Below are positions 53,253-62,551 of a stretch of DNA of 64,000 nt, piece by piece. Every line of letters begins with the position of its first letter. The first letter of the stretch is position 1. A program made the position numbers and the translations under genes. The stretch lies in assembly GCF_023667495.1 (NCBI RefSeq), contig NZ_JAMOZL010000002.1, positions 186,001-250,000 on the forward strand, in the 5' to 3' direction. Under the pieces are notes generated by a model, which was not told the origin of the DNA, searched no databases, and was given only the letters and a program-made list of their open reading frames with translations. Source of the DNA: Dyadobacter sp. MSC1_007 (GTDB lineage: Bacteria > Bacteroidota > Bacteroidia > Cytophagales > Spirosomataceae).

Positions 53253-55580
53253 ATGCCCAAAACCGTTATCATTTCCAGCTCTTTTTTCCCAGCCCGACTT
53301 TGGCTGATATGCTGCATCTTGCTTTCTCCACTGATTGTTGCGGGCCAGCCCAAACCGGAGCATAACCTTCATTTTGATCAAATTCCAAAAAGTTGGGATG
53401 AAGGTTTGCCGCTGGGAAACGGCATTATCGGCTCACTCGTCTGGGAAAAGGGTGGAAAGTTGCGATTTTCACTGGATCGCGCCGATGTTTGGGATATGCG
53501 GCCGATGGCCGGTCTTCACCGCGAGGAATTCAGCTTCAAATGGGTGCAGGAACAGGTTAATAAAAAGGAATATCAACCTGTTCAGCAATATCTCGATGCT
53601 CCGTATGACAGAGAACCTGCCCCTTCCAAGATCCCTGCTGGCGCATTGGAATTCCGCATGCCGGAAGGTATTGCTGTAAAAAGGGCTGATTTAGGCCTCT
53701 CCGATGCCACCGCGGTGGTGGAGTGGGCGAATGGAACAGTGCTGAAAACCTTCGTACATGCAACCAAGCCGGTGGGCAGATTTCGATTCGAAGGTGTTGG
53801 AAGCGATTTTTCCCCGGAGCTGATCGCCCCACAATACGAAGGAAAAGTCGACGCGGGCGCAAAGCCTAATCCGGTGGGCGGCGAAGACCTGGCGAGATTG
53901 GGGTATAAGCAAGGGTCAATGAAACGGGCCGCTAATAGCATTACATATAACCAGGAGGGTTGGGGAGGATTTAAATATGAGATTACAGTTCGGTGGAAAT
54001 CGGCGGGCAAAGGAGTGGTGGAAGGTGTCTGGAGTATTTCTTCCCATTATCCCAAAGCTGATGTCCAGCCAGCCGCTGCCAAGGTAACAGAAGCCGCAAT
54101 GAAGGAAGGCTATGCCGCGGCGCATCAAAGCCATTCGGCATGGTGGGTCAAATTCTGGCGCCAATCTTCAATCCAGGTTCCTGACCGACAGATAGAAAAG
54201 CAATGGTACCTGGAACAATACAAATTTGGCTCGGCGGCGAGGCGGGGGGCCCCGCCCATATCTTTGCAGGCAGTATGGACCGCTGATAACGGGCGCATTC
54301 CACCCTGGAAAGGGGATTTTCACCACGACCTCAATACCCAGCTCAGTTATTGGCCTGCTTACAGCGGTAACCATCTGGAAGAGGCATTGGGTTATCTGGA
54401 TCATCTTGACGCAAATAAGGAAAACTACCTGCGGTACACGCAGGACTATTTTGGCGTAAGCGGACTGGCCGTACCTGGCGTAACCACGCTAGATGGGACG
54501 GAAATGGGGGGATGGATACAGTATTCGCTTTCGCCCACAGTATCCGGTTGGCTGGCGCAGCATTATTACCTGCAATGGCGTTACAGCATGGACAGGACCT
54601 TTTTGAAGGACAGAGCTTATCCGTGGTTCAGGCAGGTATGTGAATTTTTTGAAAAGATTACCATCAAAAATGAAAAGGGTGAGCGGCAGTTGCCCATCAG
54701 TTCAAGCCCTGAGATTTATAATAACAGTCTAAAAGCCTGGTTCCATCAAACGACAAATTACGATCTGTCAATATTAAAATTTACATTCAAAACAGGAGCG
54801 GAACTCGCCCTTGCTATGGGCGATAAGGCGCAGGCCGACAAGTGGTTGAACATCTTGTCTGAATTTCCGGATTACGCAAAAACAGCCAATCATGAGCTCA
54901 TGTTTGCACCGGGTTTTCCTTACAACGAATCGCACAGGCATTTCTCAAATGTCATGGCCATACACCCTTTGGGACTTATTAAGTGGGAAGACGGTGATGA
55001 GGAGCAGCAAACGATCAGGAATACGGTGGCTTTGCTGGATAAAGTCGGGCCGGATTATTGGTGCGGCTATTCCTATGCATGGCTGGCGAACCTGAAAGCA
55101 CGCGGCAAAGATGGTGCCGGTGCCCGCGATGCGCTTTCCACCTTCGCCAGGGCATTTTGTCTGCCCAATAGTTTTCACGCAAACGGTGACCAGAGCAAGT
55201 CCGGGCTTTCAAAATTTACGTACCGCCCTTTCACGCTCGAAGGTAACTTTGCATTTGCATCGGGTTTGCAGGAAATGATGCTGCAAAGCTATGCCGGTTT
55301 TATCGACATTATGCCGGCATTACCTACCGACTGGAAGAATGCTGCTTTCGACAACCTTCGGGCGGAGGGAGCAGTACTTGTTAGTGCAAAGAAGAAAGAT
55401 GGGGAAATAATCAATGTTGGGTTGGTCGCTGAAAAGGGCGGTGAGGTTTCGTTAAAGCTGGATTCGAAAAGTTATGACTTTACAATGTCGAAGGGAACAA
55501 AGAAAATTGGCGATGATGGAAAGTTAGTGAAATTCAATTTCCCTGTCGGAGGGGCGGTCATGATAAGTCGCAAGCAATGA
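53253..55580 (+). CDS. GH95-like glycoside hydrolase
   Basis: 775-residue exported glycosidase (signal peptide ending ~VAG|QP) resembling family 95, which contains alpha-L-fucosidases and alpha-galactosidases. The N-terminal beta domain (EGLPLGNGIIGSLVW, DRADVWDMRP) is followed by a helical barrel with LQAVWTADNGRIPPWKGDFHHDLNTQLSYWPA. Here the usual Asn-x-Asn pair is D359-x-N361. SSSPEIYNN holds the catalytic acid candidate E487, and ESHRHFSNVMAIHPLGL matches the HFSH region. The Asn-to-Asp change suggests altered activity. It lies between susCD and the Gfo/Idh/MocA gene, so it probably processes the glycan they handle. Confidence 0.82.
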   Translation: MPKTVIISSSFFPARLWLICCILLSPLIVAGQPKPEHNLHFDQIPKSWDEGLPLGNGIIGSLVWEKGGKLRFSLDRADVWDMRPMAGLHREEFSFKWVQEQVNKKEYQPVQQYLDAPYDREPAPSKIPAGALEFRMPEGIAVKRADLGLSDATAVVEWANGTVLKTFVHATKPVGRFRFEGVGSDFSPELIAPQYEGKVDAGAKPNPVGGEDLARLGYKQGSMKRAANSITYNQEGWGGFKYEITVRWKSAGKGVVEGVWSISSHYPKADVQPAAAKVTEAAMKEGYAAAHQSHSAWWVKFWRQSSIQVPDRQIEKQWYLEQYKFGSAARRGAPPISLQAVWTADNGRIPPWKGDFHHDLNTQLSYWPAYSGNHLEEALGYLDHLDANKENYLRYTQDYFGVSGLAVPGVTTLDGTEMGGWIQYSLSPTVSGWLAQHYYLQWRYSMDRTFLKDRAYPWFRQVCEFFEKITIKNEKGERQLPISSSPEIYNNSLKAWFHQTTNYDLSILKFTFKTGAELALAMGDKAQADKWLNILSEFPDYAKTANHELMFAPGFPYNESHRHFSNVMAIHPLGLIKWEDGDEEQQTIRNTVALLDKVGPDYWCGYSYAWLANLKARGKDGAGARDALSTFARAFCLPNSFHANGDQSKSGLSKFTYRPFTLEGNFAFASGLQEMMLQSYAGFIDIMPALPTDWKNAAFDNLRAEGAVLVSAKKKDGEIINVGLVAEKGGEVSLKLDSKSYDFTMSKGTKKIGDDGKLVKFNFPVGGAVMISRKQ

Positions 55581-55682
55581 TCTTATTGGAGTATAAAGGA
55601 TGATGGTATATCTTTTACCACGGCAACGAAAGATCGGGAAACCGGCCTCGCAACATCCAAAAACTCATCTACTCAATAAGCT

Positions 55683-56771
55683 ATGCAAATCGAAAGGCGT
55701 GATTTTCTCTCCACATTGACTATGGCCGGTGCGGCAACTTTGTTTTCCGGCAACCCCTTACTGGCATCGACAGCTCACAAAAAAGACAAACTGGGTATCG
55801 CACTGGTTGGCTTGGGCTATTACAGCACTGATCTGCTGGCCCCGGCATTACAATTGACCGAAAAATGCTATCTCGCAGGGATCGTGACCGGCACACCGTC
55901 CAAGGCGGAAACCTGGAAAGCCAAGTATAATATCCCGGATAAGAATATCTACAACTATCAGAATTTTGACCAGATAGCGAAAAACCCGGATATTGACATT
56001 GTGTACGTGGTTTTGCCGCCTTCCATGCACCGCGAATATGTGGTACGCGCGGCGAAAGCGGGCAAGCATGTGTTTTGCGAAAAACCGATGGCACCGTCCG
56101 TGGCCGACTGCGAAGCGATGATCAGTGCCTGCAAAAGCAACAAGGTGAAACTGGCGATCGGTTACCGATGCCAGCATGATCCGAACATCCAGGCTTATAT
56201 GCAGGTTGCAAAAGACCAAAAGTTTGGCAAAGTAAAAATGGTCAACAGCGCCGCAGGTTATTTTGACGCCCGCACCACCCACTGGAAGCAAAACAAAGCA
56301 CTCGGCGGAGGCGCAATGGGCGATATGGGCGTATATGCATTGCAAGGCGCCAGGCTAGCCACCGGCGAGGAGCCGATCAGCGTGATCGCGCAAGCTTCGA
56401 CGACGCGGCCGGAGATCTATAAGGAAGTGGAGGAAACGATGATGTTCATGCTCGACTTTCCAAGCGGCGCGAAGGCTGCCTGTCAGACCAGCTTTGGCAT
56501 CAATATGAATTACCTGCAAGTGAATTACGAGAAAGGCTGGCTCAAAATGGAGCCGCAGTCGGGCTACAATGGCAATAAGGGCAGCATGTCGGATGGTACC
56601 ATCATTAATTTCCCTATCAAAAGTCAGCAAGCCAAGCAAATGGACGAGGATTGCCTGGCGATCATGAACAACACCGACCTGATCGCTCCGGGCGAAGAAG
56701 GGCTTCGTGATATCCGCGTTGTAGAGGCGATTTATAAGTCGGTTGCGTCGGGTAAGAGCGTTAAGATTTAG
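55683..56771 (+). CDS. Gfo/Idh/MocA-family oxidoreductase, Tat-exported
   Basis: 362-residue NAD(P)-dependent sugar oxidoreductase. A twin-arginine signal (ERRDFLSTLTMAGAATLF) indicates export after folding with its cofactor. The Rossmann domain (LGIALVGLGYYSTDLLAPALQ, quoted by LGIALVGLGYYS) is followed by the catalytic K134 in CEKPMA and the C-terminal alpha/beta domain (GGGAMGDMGVYALQGARLATGEEP). Exported members with bound cofactor act like glucose-fructose oxidoreductase. It is the last gene of the plus-strand glycan/redox block, 102 bp after the GH95-like gene, and converges with the TonB receptor. Confidence 0.9.
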   Translation: MQIERRDFLSTLTMAGAATLFSGNPLLASTAHKKDKLGIALVGLGYYSTDLLAPALQLTEKCYLAGIVTGTPSKAETWKAKYNIPDKNIYNYQNFDQIAKNPDIDIVYVVLPPSMHREYVVRAAKAGKHVFCEKPMAPSVADCEAMISACKSNKVKLAIGYRCQHDPNIQAYMQVAKDQKFGKVKMVNSAAGYFDARTTHWKQNKALGGGAMGDMGVYALQGARLATGEEPISVIAQASTTRPEIYKEVEETMMFMLDFPSGAKAACQTSFGINMNYLQVNYEKGWLKMEPQSGYNGNKGSMSDGTIINFPIKSQQAKQMDEDCLAIMNNTDLIAPGEEGLRDIRVVEAIYKSVASGKSVKI

Positions 56772-56786
56772 GTTTGAAATGGGGCA

Positions 56787-59234
56787 TCATCCGCCGGATT
56801 TGATATTTTTCTGATCATCGTTGTTGATTTTGCGGGTGTTGCCCCCTTTAAACATACTTCCGAACTCCCAGTTGAGCGAAAGCCGTACAGAGCGGAGCAT
56901 ATAATCACTGCGGAGCACCGAATTGAAATCGTTGGAGCGGGTTACGACTGTCTGAGAGTTGTAGGTGTTGAATGGGTTTACGACCGTGAGGCTCAATGTC
57001 AGCTTTTGCGCCGGCAATTCTTTTTTGGCTGAAAAACTGTAATAGAACCACTTTCCTTCATATCCCTGTAAAGTCACGCTGCGTGCATCATAATCGGTGT
57101 AAGCCTGGATGCTGAAGTTGTTCCGGAGCTTCCAGCTGCTGTTGACGTTGAGGCCCCAGGCCATTCCCTTGTTGTCGATATCCAACGCGCTGCTTTCGAA
57201 ACGGGCGTGGCGAACGTTGGCATTACTGTTGATCTTCCAGGCCGGAAACACATTGAACGAGGCTGAAAAGTTAAGACCGAACTGCGAATTGGAAGCCAGA
57301 TTTTGCTTCGTCGTCGTAGCAACTCCCGCGGTGTCGGTGCGGACAATGCTTTCAATCGAATTATTGGTTTTTCTACCAAAAAGAGAGAAGTTCAGGAACA
57401 GGTCCGAGTCGGTCTGCAAAGCATAGGTGAATTCCAGCTGGTTCACTTCCTCCGGGCGCAATGCAGGATTTCCTTTTACTATATTTTTAGGGTCCTGACT
57501 GTCGATATTAGGGTTCAGGTCCCAGATAGAAGGACGCGAAATGCGCTTGGTGTAGCTTAATGTCAGGTTATTATTTGCATTGAGCTTTTTGAAAACCGTG
57601 GCACTGGGAACGAAATTCCAGAAGCCATTGGTGAATTTTGAGCCGGCACGAAGCTGGCGGCCTTCCAGAAAAGTACCTTCCATACGCGCACCCGCATGCA
57701 ACGCCCAGCCGTTGTTCCACTTAAATTTCACCTGGCTATAACCCGCGAATACATTCTGGCTGTAATCAAAAACGTCGGAACGGGCAGCCACCGGCAAAAG
57801 CGTTTCCGGGGCGTCTGCATTGCTTGCTTCCACCCGGTAGTCACTGCTGTTATTTCTCAAAATCACCTTTGCGCCGCTCTCCAACGCGTGTTTTGACGAC
57901 TTTCCGAAAGGCAAAATATAATCGCCCTGAAACGTCCATTCGTGGTTGGCATTACTGTTCTCATTCAACTCCCGGTAAAGCAGGGGCCGTTCGGGAGCGC
58001 GTTGGAATGCATTGTATTCAAAATCATCCTTCGAGCGGTTGTGCTGCGCCATCAGGTAAAGTTCTTCACCTGGCTTTTTGAATTTCCGTGTGTAACCGAG
58101 ATTGAAATCCAGCCCGTAAGTCGGTGCTCTGGTGTGGACGCTTTGGCTGTAAGCCTCCACGAGCGTTTCCGAGGCCGAAAAGCGCCGGTTAAGCTGCTCC
58201 GTACTTTCCGGGAAGTGGCCTAGCCAGCCATTCAGGGAAAAGTTGAAAAGGTTAAGAGAATCCGGCGTGAACTCGATTTGCAGATCACCCGAACCATGCG
58301 GTTTCATATTGTCTTTGACAATAGTCTGATGAATGCGCCCCGACTTTTGGCCGTTTTCAAAGGTCAGCCGGTTGAGGTCGGCCACCTCCTTATTTCGGAA
58401 ACGATGTATATGCAGGTTGCTCCGTACATTCCATTTGTCACGGTTAACAGCAATGCGCGGATTAAGGGCCTGTTCCATATTTCCAGCAACCATTTCGATT
58501 GTCCCGCTTACGTTTTGCTGTCCTTTTTTGGTAATAATATTGATAACCCCTGCGGCACCTTCGGCATCATAGCGGGCGGAAGGACTGGTGATCACCTCTA
58601 CGGCTTTAATAGAGTTGGCCGGCATCATATTCAATGCGTCTGCCGGACTGCGCGCCATCTGGCCGGAGTATTTTCCATTGATGAGAATGCGCAGGTTCGA
58701 GTTGCCGCGCATGGTCACGTTTCCGGCGGCGTCCACGTTCAGGATCGGTGCTTTTCGCAGTACATCCGCTGCCGTGCCGCCATTATTGCTGATGTCTTTT
58801 TCGGCATTATAAATGAGCATACCCGGCTGCTGTTCCACCAGTTGGCGGCTTCCGGTAATGGTTACTGCATTCAACTGAGCTACTTCCGGGCTTAATTTGA
58901 TCATGCCGAAATCAAAAACGGGCTTCTGTTGTGAGATCCGGAATGGAATGTTTTTCTGGCCATAACCCATGAACGAAAGGTTCAGTGAATAGGAGCCTGG
59001 CGCAACGTCAGCCGATTTGAATGCGCCGTTTTCATCCGAATAGGTGAGAGCAACCACTTTTTTATCCTGGTCCAGAATGCCGATCGTCGCAAATTCAATG
59101 GCTTTTTTTGAGACCGAATCGGTAATGCTCCCTTTGATGAGATAGGGAACTGAATTTTGTGCAGATGAAGTGCTAAATGCCAGAAACAGCAACAGGCAGG
59201 CTGCTGCAAGGGCCTTTTTGTAATGTAATATCAT
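56787..59234 (-). CDS. TonB-dependent receptor (outer membrane beta-barrel family)
   Basis: 815-residue outer membrane receptor. The signal peptide ends STSSAQ; a carboxypeptidase-D-like domain spans ~30-115 (IKGSITDSVSKKAIEFATIGI). The plug (~125-235) has GVINIITKKGQQN, and the barrel is of the Bacteroidota outer-membrane-beta-barrel type (NNNLTLSYTKRISRPSIWDLNP). It lacks the SusC plug signature and has no SusD partner, so it probably imports a small ligand or siderophore. It lies 119 bp downstream of the NUDIX-type regulator on the same strand, which may control it. Confidence 0.9.
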   Translation of the reverse strand: MILHYKKALAAACLLLFLAFSTSSAQNSVPYLIKGSITDSVSKKAIEFATIGILDQDKKVVALTYSDENGAFKSADVAPGSYSLNLSFMGYGQKNIPFRISQQKPVFDFGMIKLSPEVAQLNAVTITGSRQLVEQQPGMLIYNAEKDISNNGGTAADVLRKAPILNVDAAGNVTMRGNSNLRILINGKYSGQMARSPADALNMMPANSIKAVEVITSPSARYDAEGAAGVINIITKKGQQNVSGTIEMVAGNMEQALNPRIAVNRDKWNVRSNLHIHRFRNKEVADLNRLTFENGQKSGRIHQTIVKDNMKPHGSGDLQIEFTPDSLNLFNFSLNGWLGHFPESTEQLNRRFSASETLVEAYSQSVHTRAPTYGLDFNLGYTRKFKKPGEELYLMAQHNRSKDDFEYNAFQRAPERPLLYRELNENSNANHEWTFQGDYILPFGKSSKHALESGAKVILRNNSSDYRVEASNADAPETLLPVAARSDVFDYSQNVFAGYSQVKFKWNNGWALHAGARMEGTFLEGRQLRAGSKFTNGFWNFVPSATVFKKLNANNNLTLSYTKRISRPSIWDLNPNIDSQDPKNIVKGNPALRPEEVNQLEFTYALQTDSDLFLNFSLFGRKTNNSIESIVRTDTAGVATTTKQNLASNSQFGLNFSASFNVFPAWKINSNANVRHARFESSALDIDNKGMAWGLNVNSSWKLRNNFSIQAYTDYDARSVTLQGYEGKWFYYSFSAKKELPAQKLTLSLTVVNPFNTYNSQTVVTRSNDFNSVLRSDYMLRSVRLSLNWEFGSMFKGGNTRKINNDDQKNIKSGG

Positions 59235-59353
59235 AGCTAATAGATTTGGGCGAGGCGTAAAATCGGTAAGCTTTTCCTTGCCGGATTGCGCAAATATAGC
59301 AGCTTGTTTAAATTAATTCCAAATAAGCGTAATGCGCTTGCGGGATTTTGGGT

Positions 59354-60091
59354 TCAGGCCTTTTTCTCAGACACGAACTTATAGAGATAAGGAGCTTTAT
59401 GCGCGCCTCCCGTCCATTTTTTTGCCACTCTTTCTAAAACTCCCATACTCAGCATTTTGCGCTGGAAGGCAGCCCGGATTAGTTTCTTGTTCAGAATGGT
59501 TTCATAAAGGCTCTGTAGGTCACCCATTGTGAAGATTTCGGGCAGCAGGTTAAAGCCGATCAGTTTGTGATCAAGATCAAGCCGGAGCGTGTCGAGCGCT
59601 TTGGAAATGATGTTCCCGTGATCCTGCATTAAGTTAGGAAGGTCCGTCAGGTTGAACCAGTCACAGCTGTCGGAAATACTGTCGGGGGCGGGATTTACCT
59701 TTGTGAAATCGACCAGAGCGTAATATCCGATCGAGACGAAACGGCCCAGGAGCCAGTGATCGTCCTTGGGAATAAACCCACGGGCGCCCATGATCGTTTT
59801 AAGGGGTTCAACATCGTGCCGACTTTTATCGCCGAAAGTGTAGAATTGTTCAAGAAAAATATCTTTCAGGCCCGTCCGGTGAAAAAGCACGCGGCGTGCC
59901 GCTTCATTCACATCTTCATTTTCATAAATAAAACCACCTGGCAACGCGAAAAAGCCGGTGTTTTTATAAGTGAGCAACAGCACTTTCAGCTCGTTTTCAT
60001 GGAAGCCAAATATAACGGCGTCAATAGCCAGGCCGGGTAAATAGCCTTCTCCCGTTACATTCAATTCCTGTTTTTTGAATTCGCTGTCCAT
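59354..60091 (-). CDS. NUDIX-domain transcriptional regulator (NrtR/AraR-like), catalytic box degenerate
   Basis: 245-residue protein with an N-terminal NUDIX fold (~20-160) and a C-terminal winged helix (~180-240, FTMGDLQSLYETILNKKLIRAAFQRKML quoted by its ends FTMGDLQSLY and RAAFQRKML). The NUDIX box starts normally (G53, E59) but the catalytic R-E-L-x-E-E-T-G-L reads R67-V-L-F-H-R-T-G-L75, losing all three glutamates, so hydrolysis is unlikely. This is the pattern of NrtR-family repressors, where the NUDIX fold senses a nucleotide-sugar or sugar. A 21-bp palindrome lies in the divergent region. Likely targets are the TonB receptor and carboxylesterase. Confidence 0.85.
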   Translation of the reverse strand: MDSEFKKQELNVTGEGYLPGLAIDAVIFGFHENELKVLLLTYKNTGFFALPGGFIYENEDVNEAARRVLFHRTGLKDIFLEQFYTFGDKSRHDVEPLKTIMGARGFIPKDDHWLLGRFVSIGYYALVDFTKVNPAPDSISDSCDWFNLTDLPNLMQDHGNIISKALDTLRLDLDHKLIGFNLLPEIFTMGDLQSLYETILNKKLIRAAFQRKMLSMGVLERVAKKWTGGAHKAPYLYKFVSEKKA

Positions 60092-60155
60092 TCTGAGTAT
60101 TGTAAATGAGGAGCAATTAACAAAAATATTTGCTACCAGTTATTATTTGGCTATT

Positions 60156-60176
60156 ATTGTAACATATTGATACAAT
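60156..60176. promoter_or_regulatory. 21-bp palindrome ATTGTA-N9-TACAAT, candidate NrtR-type operator
   Basis: Near-perfect odd palindrome with extra symmetric CA/TG pairs inside (ATTGTAnCAn5TGnTACAAT; 16 of 20 non-central positions symmetric). It lies between the divergent NUDIX regulator and carboxylesterase genes. Length, symmetry and place suit the operator of the neighbouring regulator. Confidence 0.6.
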
Positions 60177-60233
60177 GAAAAATTTAGTTCTAATATTATC
60201 TAAAAAAGTTACAAAACGTTTAATTGCTTGAAC

Positions 60234-61871
60234 ATGATAAAACCACTTCTGGGGGCATTGGTGCTCTTTCTGACAGTTGCGATTGATGTAGTCGCACAAA
60301 AAAGCAACCAAGTAACGGTTGAAAACGGGATACTGGAAGGGACAAGGGAAGTAGGCTCTCCGCTGCTCATTTTCAGAGGAGTACCTTTCGCGGCACCGCC
60401 TGTGGGCGATCTGCGCTGGAAAGAGCCGCAGCCTGTCAAGAACTGGGAAGGCGTGCGCAAGGCCGACCGCTTTGGCAATAAGCCGATGCAAAAGCCGATC
60501 TTCGGTGATATGGGCTTCCGGTCGTTGGACATGAGCGAAGATTGCCTTTACCTGAATGTGTGGACGCCGTCCAAGAACATGAAGGAAAAAATGCCGGTCC
60601 TGGTCTATTTCTATGGCGGCGGACTGGCTGCCGGCGACGGTTCGGAGCCAAGGTATGACGGTGAAACGCTTGCCAAAAAGGGCATTGTGGTGGTGACGTT
60701 AAACTATCGCCTGGGCATTTTCGGCTTCTTTGCCCATCCCGAACTGACTAAGGAATCCCCCAACCATTCTTCCGGCAATTACGGCTATCTCGATCAGCAC
60801 GCTGCATTGCTTTGGGTTAAAAAGAATATCGACAAGTTCGGCGGTGACCCTAACCATGTGACGATTGCCGGTGAATCTGCTGGTTCCATTTCTGTTTCGG
60901 TACAAATGGCCTCCCCATTGTCGAAAGACCTGATCGCAGGCGCTATTGGCGAGAGCGGCGCGGGCATTACCCCGACGCTTCCATCGATCCCGCTCGCCGA
61001 GGCGGAAAAAGTAGGTACCGGTTTTGCCGAAACGATCAAACGCGGTTCTCTCAAAGAACTCAGGGCTATGTCGGCGACTGAGCTGCTGGACGCCGCTTAT
61101 ACGCCCGGACAAACCCGTACAGCCACTACACCGACGATCGACGGTTACTTTTTACCAAAAACATTACCGCAGATATTTGAGGCTGGACAGCAGGCTCATG
61201 TCCCGCTGCTGGTAGGCTGGAACTCCGCGGAAGTTCCTTATCAGGTGGTGATGAAAGGCGATGCCCCGACGCTTGAAAACTATAAAAAGGCAGTTAATGC
61301 GCTGTACCAGGATAAAGCTGAGCAAGTTTTGAAATTGTACCCTGCTGCTTCTGACGCGGAAGTGATCAAAACTGCTACTGAACTTTCGAGTGACCGTTTT
61401 ATCGTTTACAGCACCTGGAAATGGGCCGACCTGCAAGCTAAAACGGGCGGAAGGCCGGTTTATCGCTATGTTTTTTCACGCATCCGTCCGGCTATGTCGG
61501 CAGCAATGGGAAATGCAAAGGCTGGTCTGGCTGGCGGAGTGATCAAAGATGCAAGTGCCAAGCCGGCGCCAGTGGCCCCGGCCCCGGTTGGCGCATCACA
61601 CGCTTCGGAAATAGAGTATGCGCTCGGTAACCTAGCCAGCAACAAAGTGTATGATTGGACTCCGGACGATTACAAAGTTTCCGCAACAATGGTAGATTAC
61701 TTCGCCAATTTCATCAAAACCGGTAATCCCAATGGCAAAGGTTTGCCGCAATGGGATGCGATTACTAGCAATAGCGCCGCGAAGTATATGGATATCGATG
61801 TGAAAAGCGAACAGAAAACAGAGCGCGATCGGGAGCGGTATTTGTTTCTGGATCAGCAGTATATGAAGTAA
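60234..61871 (+). CDS. Type B carboxylesterase, exported
   Basis: 545-residue alpha/beta hydrolase of the carboxylesterase/cholinesterase family. The signal peptide ends VVA|QK. The first half holds EDCLYLNVWTP, YFYGGGLAAGDGSEP (oxyanion hole) and GESAGS with the nucleophile S215. E333 (WNSAEVPYQ) and H456 (GASHASEIEY) complete the likely triad. Start at ATG 60234, preferred over TTG 60228. It probably cleaves acetyl or other esters from carbohydrates or lipids. It is divergent from the NUDIX regulator and shares the 21-bp palindrome. Confidence 0.9.
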   Translation: MIKPLLGALVLFLTVAIDVVAQKSNQVTVENGILEGTREVGSPLLIFRGVPFAAPPVGDLRWKEPQPVKNWEGVRKADRFGNKPMQKPIFGDMGFRSLDMSEDCLYLNVWTPSKNMKEKMPVLVYFYGGGLAAGDGSEPRYDGETLAKKGIVVVTLNYRLGIFGFFAHPELTKESPNHSSGNYGYLDQHAALLWVKKNIDKFGGDPNHVTIAGESAGSISVSVQMASPLSKDLIAGAIGESGAGITPTLPSIPLAEAEKVGTGFAETIKRGSLKELRAMSATELLDAAYTPGQTRTATTPTIDGYFLPKTLPQIFEAGQQAHVPLLVGWNSAEVPYQVVMKGDAPTLENYKKAVNALYQDKAEQVLKLYPAASDAEVIKTATELSSDRFIVYSTWKWADLQAKTGGRPVYRYVFSRIRPAMSAAMGNAKAGLAGGVIKDASAKPAPVAPAPVGASHASEIEYALGNLASNKVYDWTPDDYKVSATMVDYFANFIKTGNPNGKGLPQWDAITSNSAAKYMDIDVKSEQKTERDRERYLFLDQQYMK

Positions 61872-61873
61872 AA

Positions 61874-62455
61874 TCAATCCAGCACGGACAAGGTGATCTT
61901 TATAATGTCGTTAAAGAAGGCCTTGTCCGTGGTTAACTTGGCAGACACACGCATGCCTTTGACGGCATTGAAAATGAAGCGGGCGATAGCCCTGGCATCC
62001 TGCTTATTGGCGATCTCGCCGCTTTCCTGTCCTTTTTGTATGACAGCAACTAAAATGTCCTCGATCTGGCTTTCATTCCTGCGAATGATTAGCCTTACTT
62101 CCGGATCATGAGGCGCCAATTCCACTTCTGAATTGACAATAAAACAACCTTTTTGTTGATCATCAGTCAATAATTCGGTAGTCATTAAAGTGAACAGCTG
62201 CGTGATCGCTTCTTTGGCGGATGTGGCATTCGCTGCGATATCGTCCATTTTATGTCTCGAATTATTCTGGTAAAATTCGAGCGATTTAATGTACAAACTG
62301 TGCTTATCTGCATAAGTATCGTACAAGCTCGACCGGCTGATCCCCAGGTGATCGACCAGCTCTTGCATGGACGTTCCATTGTAACCTTTATGCCAGAAGA
62401 GGCATAGGGCCTTGTTTAATACTTCGGCTTCATCAAAATCCTTAGTTCTTGCCAT
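61874..62455 (-). CDS. TetR/AcrR-family transcriptional regulator
   Basis: 193-residue repressor. The N-terminal HTH (~residues 10-55) reads ALCLFWHKGYNGTSMQELVDHLGISRSSLYDTYADKHSLY, quoted here by GYNGTSMQELV and HLGISRSSLYDTYADKHSLY. The C-terminal helical ligand domain (~75-190) is of the TetR_C type. It lies 96 bp downstream of the SDR gene on the same strand, so both may be read from the promoter region at 63302-63581, where three palindromes occur. It converges almost directly with the carboxylesterase gene (2-bp gap). Confidence 0.93.
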   Translation of the reverse strand: MARTKDFDEAEVLNKALCLFWHKGYNGTSMQELVDHLGISRSSLYDTYADKHSLYIKSLEFYQNNSRHKMDDIAANATSAKEAITQLFTLMTTELLTDDQQKGCFIVNSEVELAPHDPEVRLIIRRNESQIEDILVAVIQKGQESGEIANKQDARAIARFIFNAVKGMRVSAKLTTDKAFFNDIIKITLSVLD

Positions 62456-62551
62456 GCCAGAAAAGCTTTACCCGTTGCAGGGCAAAGCTATTCATTTTTG
62501 TACTAATTGTTATTTCGTATATGCTGTAAATCTCAGGGTAACGCCTGCTGC

